Under the pieces are notes generated by a model. That model saw nothing but the letters and a program-made list of their open reading frames with translations, was not told the DNA's origin and did not search any database. The position numbers and the translations under genes were made by a program. From a bacterium (GTDB taxonomy: Bacteria > Zhuqueibacterota > QNDG01 > JAFGCO01), in assembly GCA_016930535.1 (NCBI GenBank), contig JAFGGN010000041.1:1-64000 (forward strand): a stretch of 64,000 nt of DNA, in the 5' to 3' direction. Shown here piece by piece: positions 62,392 to 64,000 of this stretch (its first letter is position 1; the number at the start of each line of letters is the position of its first letter).

Positions 62392-64000
62392 TCAGAAGCT
62401 GATCTGGACACCGAACCAGATTTCTCTTGGAAGCCCGTAAAGCCACAGATCCATGTTGTTCGGATTGTTGATATAGGCTTTGTCCTTGATCCGCTGTTTG
62501 TTTCTTGCATCGATCTCCGGATCATTGTCCGGATTGGCTTCCATGGGGTCATAGGACACGTTGTCGGAACGCAGGTCGCCGACCTTGTCATGGCCGCTGA
62601 AATAGGGAGTGCCGGACGGGCTCATCTGTCCCACATACTCTTCATCCCCGTACATCTCGAGACGCAGGGAATTCAGGTAAGCATTTTTGTCAATGTCACT
62701 GCGGAAGCACCATTCATGATACATCCAGTTCACTTTCAGGTTGAACAGATTGTTGATGTCCACATAGAAATTGGTCCTGATCCCCTTGATACTGAATCCT
62801 TTGGAGACCTTCATGTCCACCATGTAATAATCCGGCCAGCGCAGATTGTTGCTGACATTGCGGAGCTGTTCCGGATTGTGCGTAAAGGCCTCACCCCGCT
62901 CCCATTCAAAAATGCCGCTGATCAGCCATCCGCCCAGGAGGGCATTGGTCCATTTGCCCATTTTCAGATCGTAGGGCACATGATAGGTGAGATTGGCTGC
63001 CACGGCGGGCCGGGGTGCCGGACGGTCCTCATCCGCCTCGTAATAGATCTGTTCGGGATCGCTGTTCCGTTCCGGATCCTCATAAATATAATCCCTGCCG
63101 ACATTTCCGGATTTCTCCAGCAGATAACGGAAATTCACCCAGCCGGTGATATGCTTGCCCACGGATTTTCTGAGATCGACTTCCAGCCCCTGAATATCCT
63201 CATATTCATTGTTGGTGCGGCCCGTATAGCCGTCCGAAATGGACTGGCCGTCCACATTCACATTCGTATGCTGACCTGTCACGTCCTTGTAAAAACCGCT
63301 GATCGTCAGCAGGTACGCATCTGCAATATTGACGGAACCGCCCAGTTCGTAGGAGATGGTCCGGGGCGGGGCCAGATTGGGATTTCCGATCGAGGTCAGA
63401 CCCTGTCCCTTGCTGTAGCGGTAATTGTACATATACATTTCCGCATAGGGAACGGACGAGCGGAAATGACCGTAATTGAAGAAAAATTTCGACCGTTCGG
63501 TTACCGGGAAAGAGATGCCGATTCTGGGGCTGAGCGCCAGGTGGTTTTTGGTCGTCTCCATGAACGGAACACCGAGAGAATCCCGGTACACCTTGTCTAT
63601 TTCCCAGAAACGCTCCCAGGCAATGTTGTGTCCGGAGCTTAACATTTCGTACCGGTACCGGTCCATGGAAGGATGATCCCCCTCGGGACCCTCCACGAAT
63701 GCCTCTCCGTTGAACAGGTCTCCGGTCGGCCATTTCGCGTTGCCCGAATTGTAATAATCCAGACGGAGACCCAGACGGGCGACAATGCCTTCATACGTGA
63801 TCTGGTCCTGTATATATCCGCCCAGAGTCCACGGTTTGACATGAAAGCGCATATCATAATCCGTATCGTATCCGGTCCAGTAAACCCACAGATCGTTGTC
63901 CAGATCATAGTAGTTGAAATCAAAACCGCTTTTCATGAAATGATGTTTCGTGATCTGGCTGCTCAGATCGAATTTCGCGCGGAACACGGACGTGAGCGAA
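62392..64000 (-). CDS. TonB-dependent receptor, C-terminal part
   Basis: Partial: the frame is open to the right edge, so signal peptide, plug and part of the barrel lie outside the window. The visible 536 codons show the periodic beta-strand pattern of a TonB-dependent barrel with typical stretches (SPRIGISFPVTERSKFFFNYG, NLAPPRTISYELGGSVNI, EVDLRKSVGKHITGWVNFRY, FYVDINNLFNLKVNW) and the C-terminal PREIWFGVQISF ending in Phe. It is 41 bases upstream of the large surface protein gene and heads the second receptor/surface-protein/PorV set. Substrate presumably a pectic oligosaccharide different from that of the receptor at 11061-14096. Confidence 0.88.
   Translation of the reverse strand, partial: SLTSVFRAKFDLSSQITKHHFMKSGFDFNYYDLDNDLWVYWTGYDTDYDMRFHVKPWTLGGYIQDQITYEGIVARLGLRLDYYNSGNAKWPTGDLFNGEAFVEGPEGDHPSMDRYRYEMLSSGHNIAWERFWEIDKVYRDSLGVPFMETTKNHLALSPRIGISFPVTERSKFFFNYGHFRSSVPYAEMYMYNYRYSKGQGLTSIGNPNLAPPRTISYELGGSVNIADAYLLTISGFYKDVTGQHTNVNVDGQSISDGYTGRTNNEYEDIQGLEVDLRKSVGKHITGWVNFRYLLEKSGNVGRDYIYEDPERNSDPEQIYYEADEDRPAPRPAVAANLTYHVPYDLKMGKWTNALLGGWLISGIFEWERGEAFTHNPEQLRNVSNNLRWPDYYMVDMKVSKGFSIKGIRTNFYVDINNLFNLKVNWMYHEWCFRSDIDKNAYLNSLRLEMYGDEEYVGQMSPSGTPYFSGHDKVGDLRSDNVSYDPMEANPDNDPEIDARNKQRIKDKAYINNPNNMDLWLYGLPREIWFGVQISF

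Noticed and set aside
59945..62440. Plus-strand open frame of 831 codons opposite the large surface protein
   Set aside because: It lies antisense to a protein with signal peptide, Fn3-like and FlgD-like domains; its translation has no recognisable domain and its composition (rich in His, Arg, Ile, Gly) is typical of a codon-shadow frame.
62350..63642. Plus-strand frame of 430 codons opposite the TonB receptor
   Set aside because: Shadow of the receptor gene on the other strand; no start site or family pattern.
1..64000. Insertion sequences, integrases, tRNA or rRNA genes
   Set aside because: I looked for transposase-like proteins, tRNA-like cloverleafs and conserved rRNA stretches and saw none; no sign of a mobile-element boundary.

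Overview
This window looks like a polysaccharide-utilisation region for pectin from a Gram-negative member of the FCB superphylum. Eleven secreted proteins end in a FlgD/Por-type C-terminal sorting tail (NYPNPFNP... to a final KK-x-L-L-K), two PorV/PorQ-like outer-membrane proteins are present, and there are TonB-dependent receptors with an N-terminal carboxypeptidase-regulatory domain. No SusD-like gene is visible, so a classical Bacteroides is less likely than a Calditrichota, KSB1 or Marinimicrobia-like lineage. That placement is an inference. Almost every gene lies on the minus strand; only the AraC regulator (16986-17918) and one secreted protein (20991-22103) are on plus.

Layout in coordinate order. 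1-3410: a tightly packed L-rhamnose unit, read right to left: rhamnose isomerase, NCS1-type permease, a 60-residue two-helix membrane protein, and a (alpha/alpha)6 glycosidase-like protein cut by the window edge. 3668-16691: PL1 pectate lyase, TonB receptor, large surface protein, PorV-like protein, parvulin-type chaperone and a LamG protein, separated by strong hairpins. 16719-20990: an AraC regulator and a second PL1, with two repeat-rich regulatory regions. 20991-22103: a single-domain secreted protein of an unrecognised family. 22199-46045: fifteen minus-strand genes with mostly short gaps, ending in a clear terminator at 22117-22154. They encode two GH51 arabinofuranosidases, a GPH sugar symporter, endo-arabinanase, GH115, a secreted DUF362 protein, an odd ArsP-like permease, GH140, CE12, a LamG protein, GH43, CE8, an (alpha/alpha)6 glycosidase, DUF4861 and GH105. 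46180-53357: GH43, PL1, GH28 and GH105, ending in a terminator at 46096-46128. 53409-58836: three secreted sorting-tail proteins, one of them a 1094-residue protein built of four near-identical 240-residue repeats. 59062-64000: a second TonB receptor, large surface protein and PorV-like triplet, with the receptor cut by the window edge.

Working model. Surface pectate lyases and pectin methylesterase open homogalacturonan. CE12 deacetylates and the GH43/GH51 enzymes strip arabinan. GH28 and the two GH105 enzymes finish oligogalacturonides and unsaturated rhamnogalacturonan fragments, GH140 points to apiose in RG-II, and GH115 to glucuronic acid side chains. TonB receptors import oligosaccharides, the GPH and perhaps NCS1 transporters bring sugars across the inner membrane, and the isomerase starts rhamnose catabolism. 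The most novel-looking elements are the four-repeat surface protein family and the twice-occurring receptor/surface-protein/PorV module, which may stand in for the SusCD pair and couple uptake to surface delivery of sorting-tail proteins.
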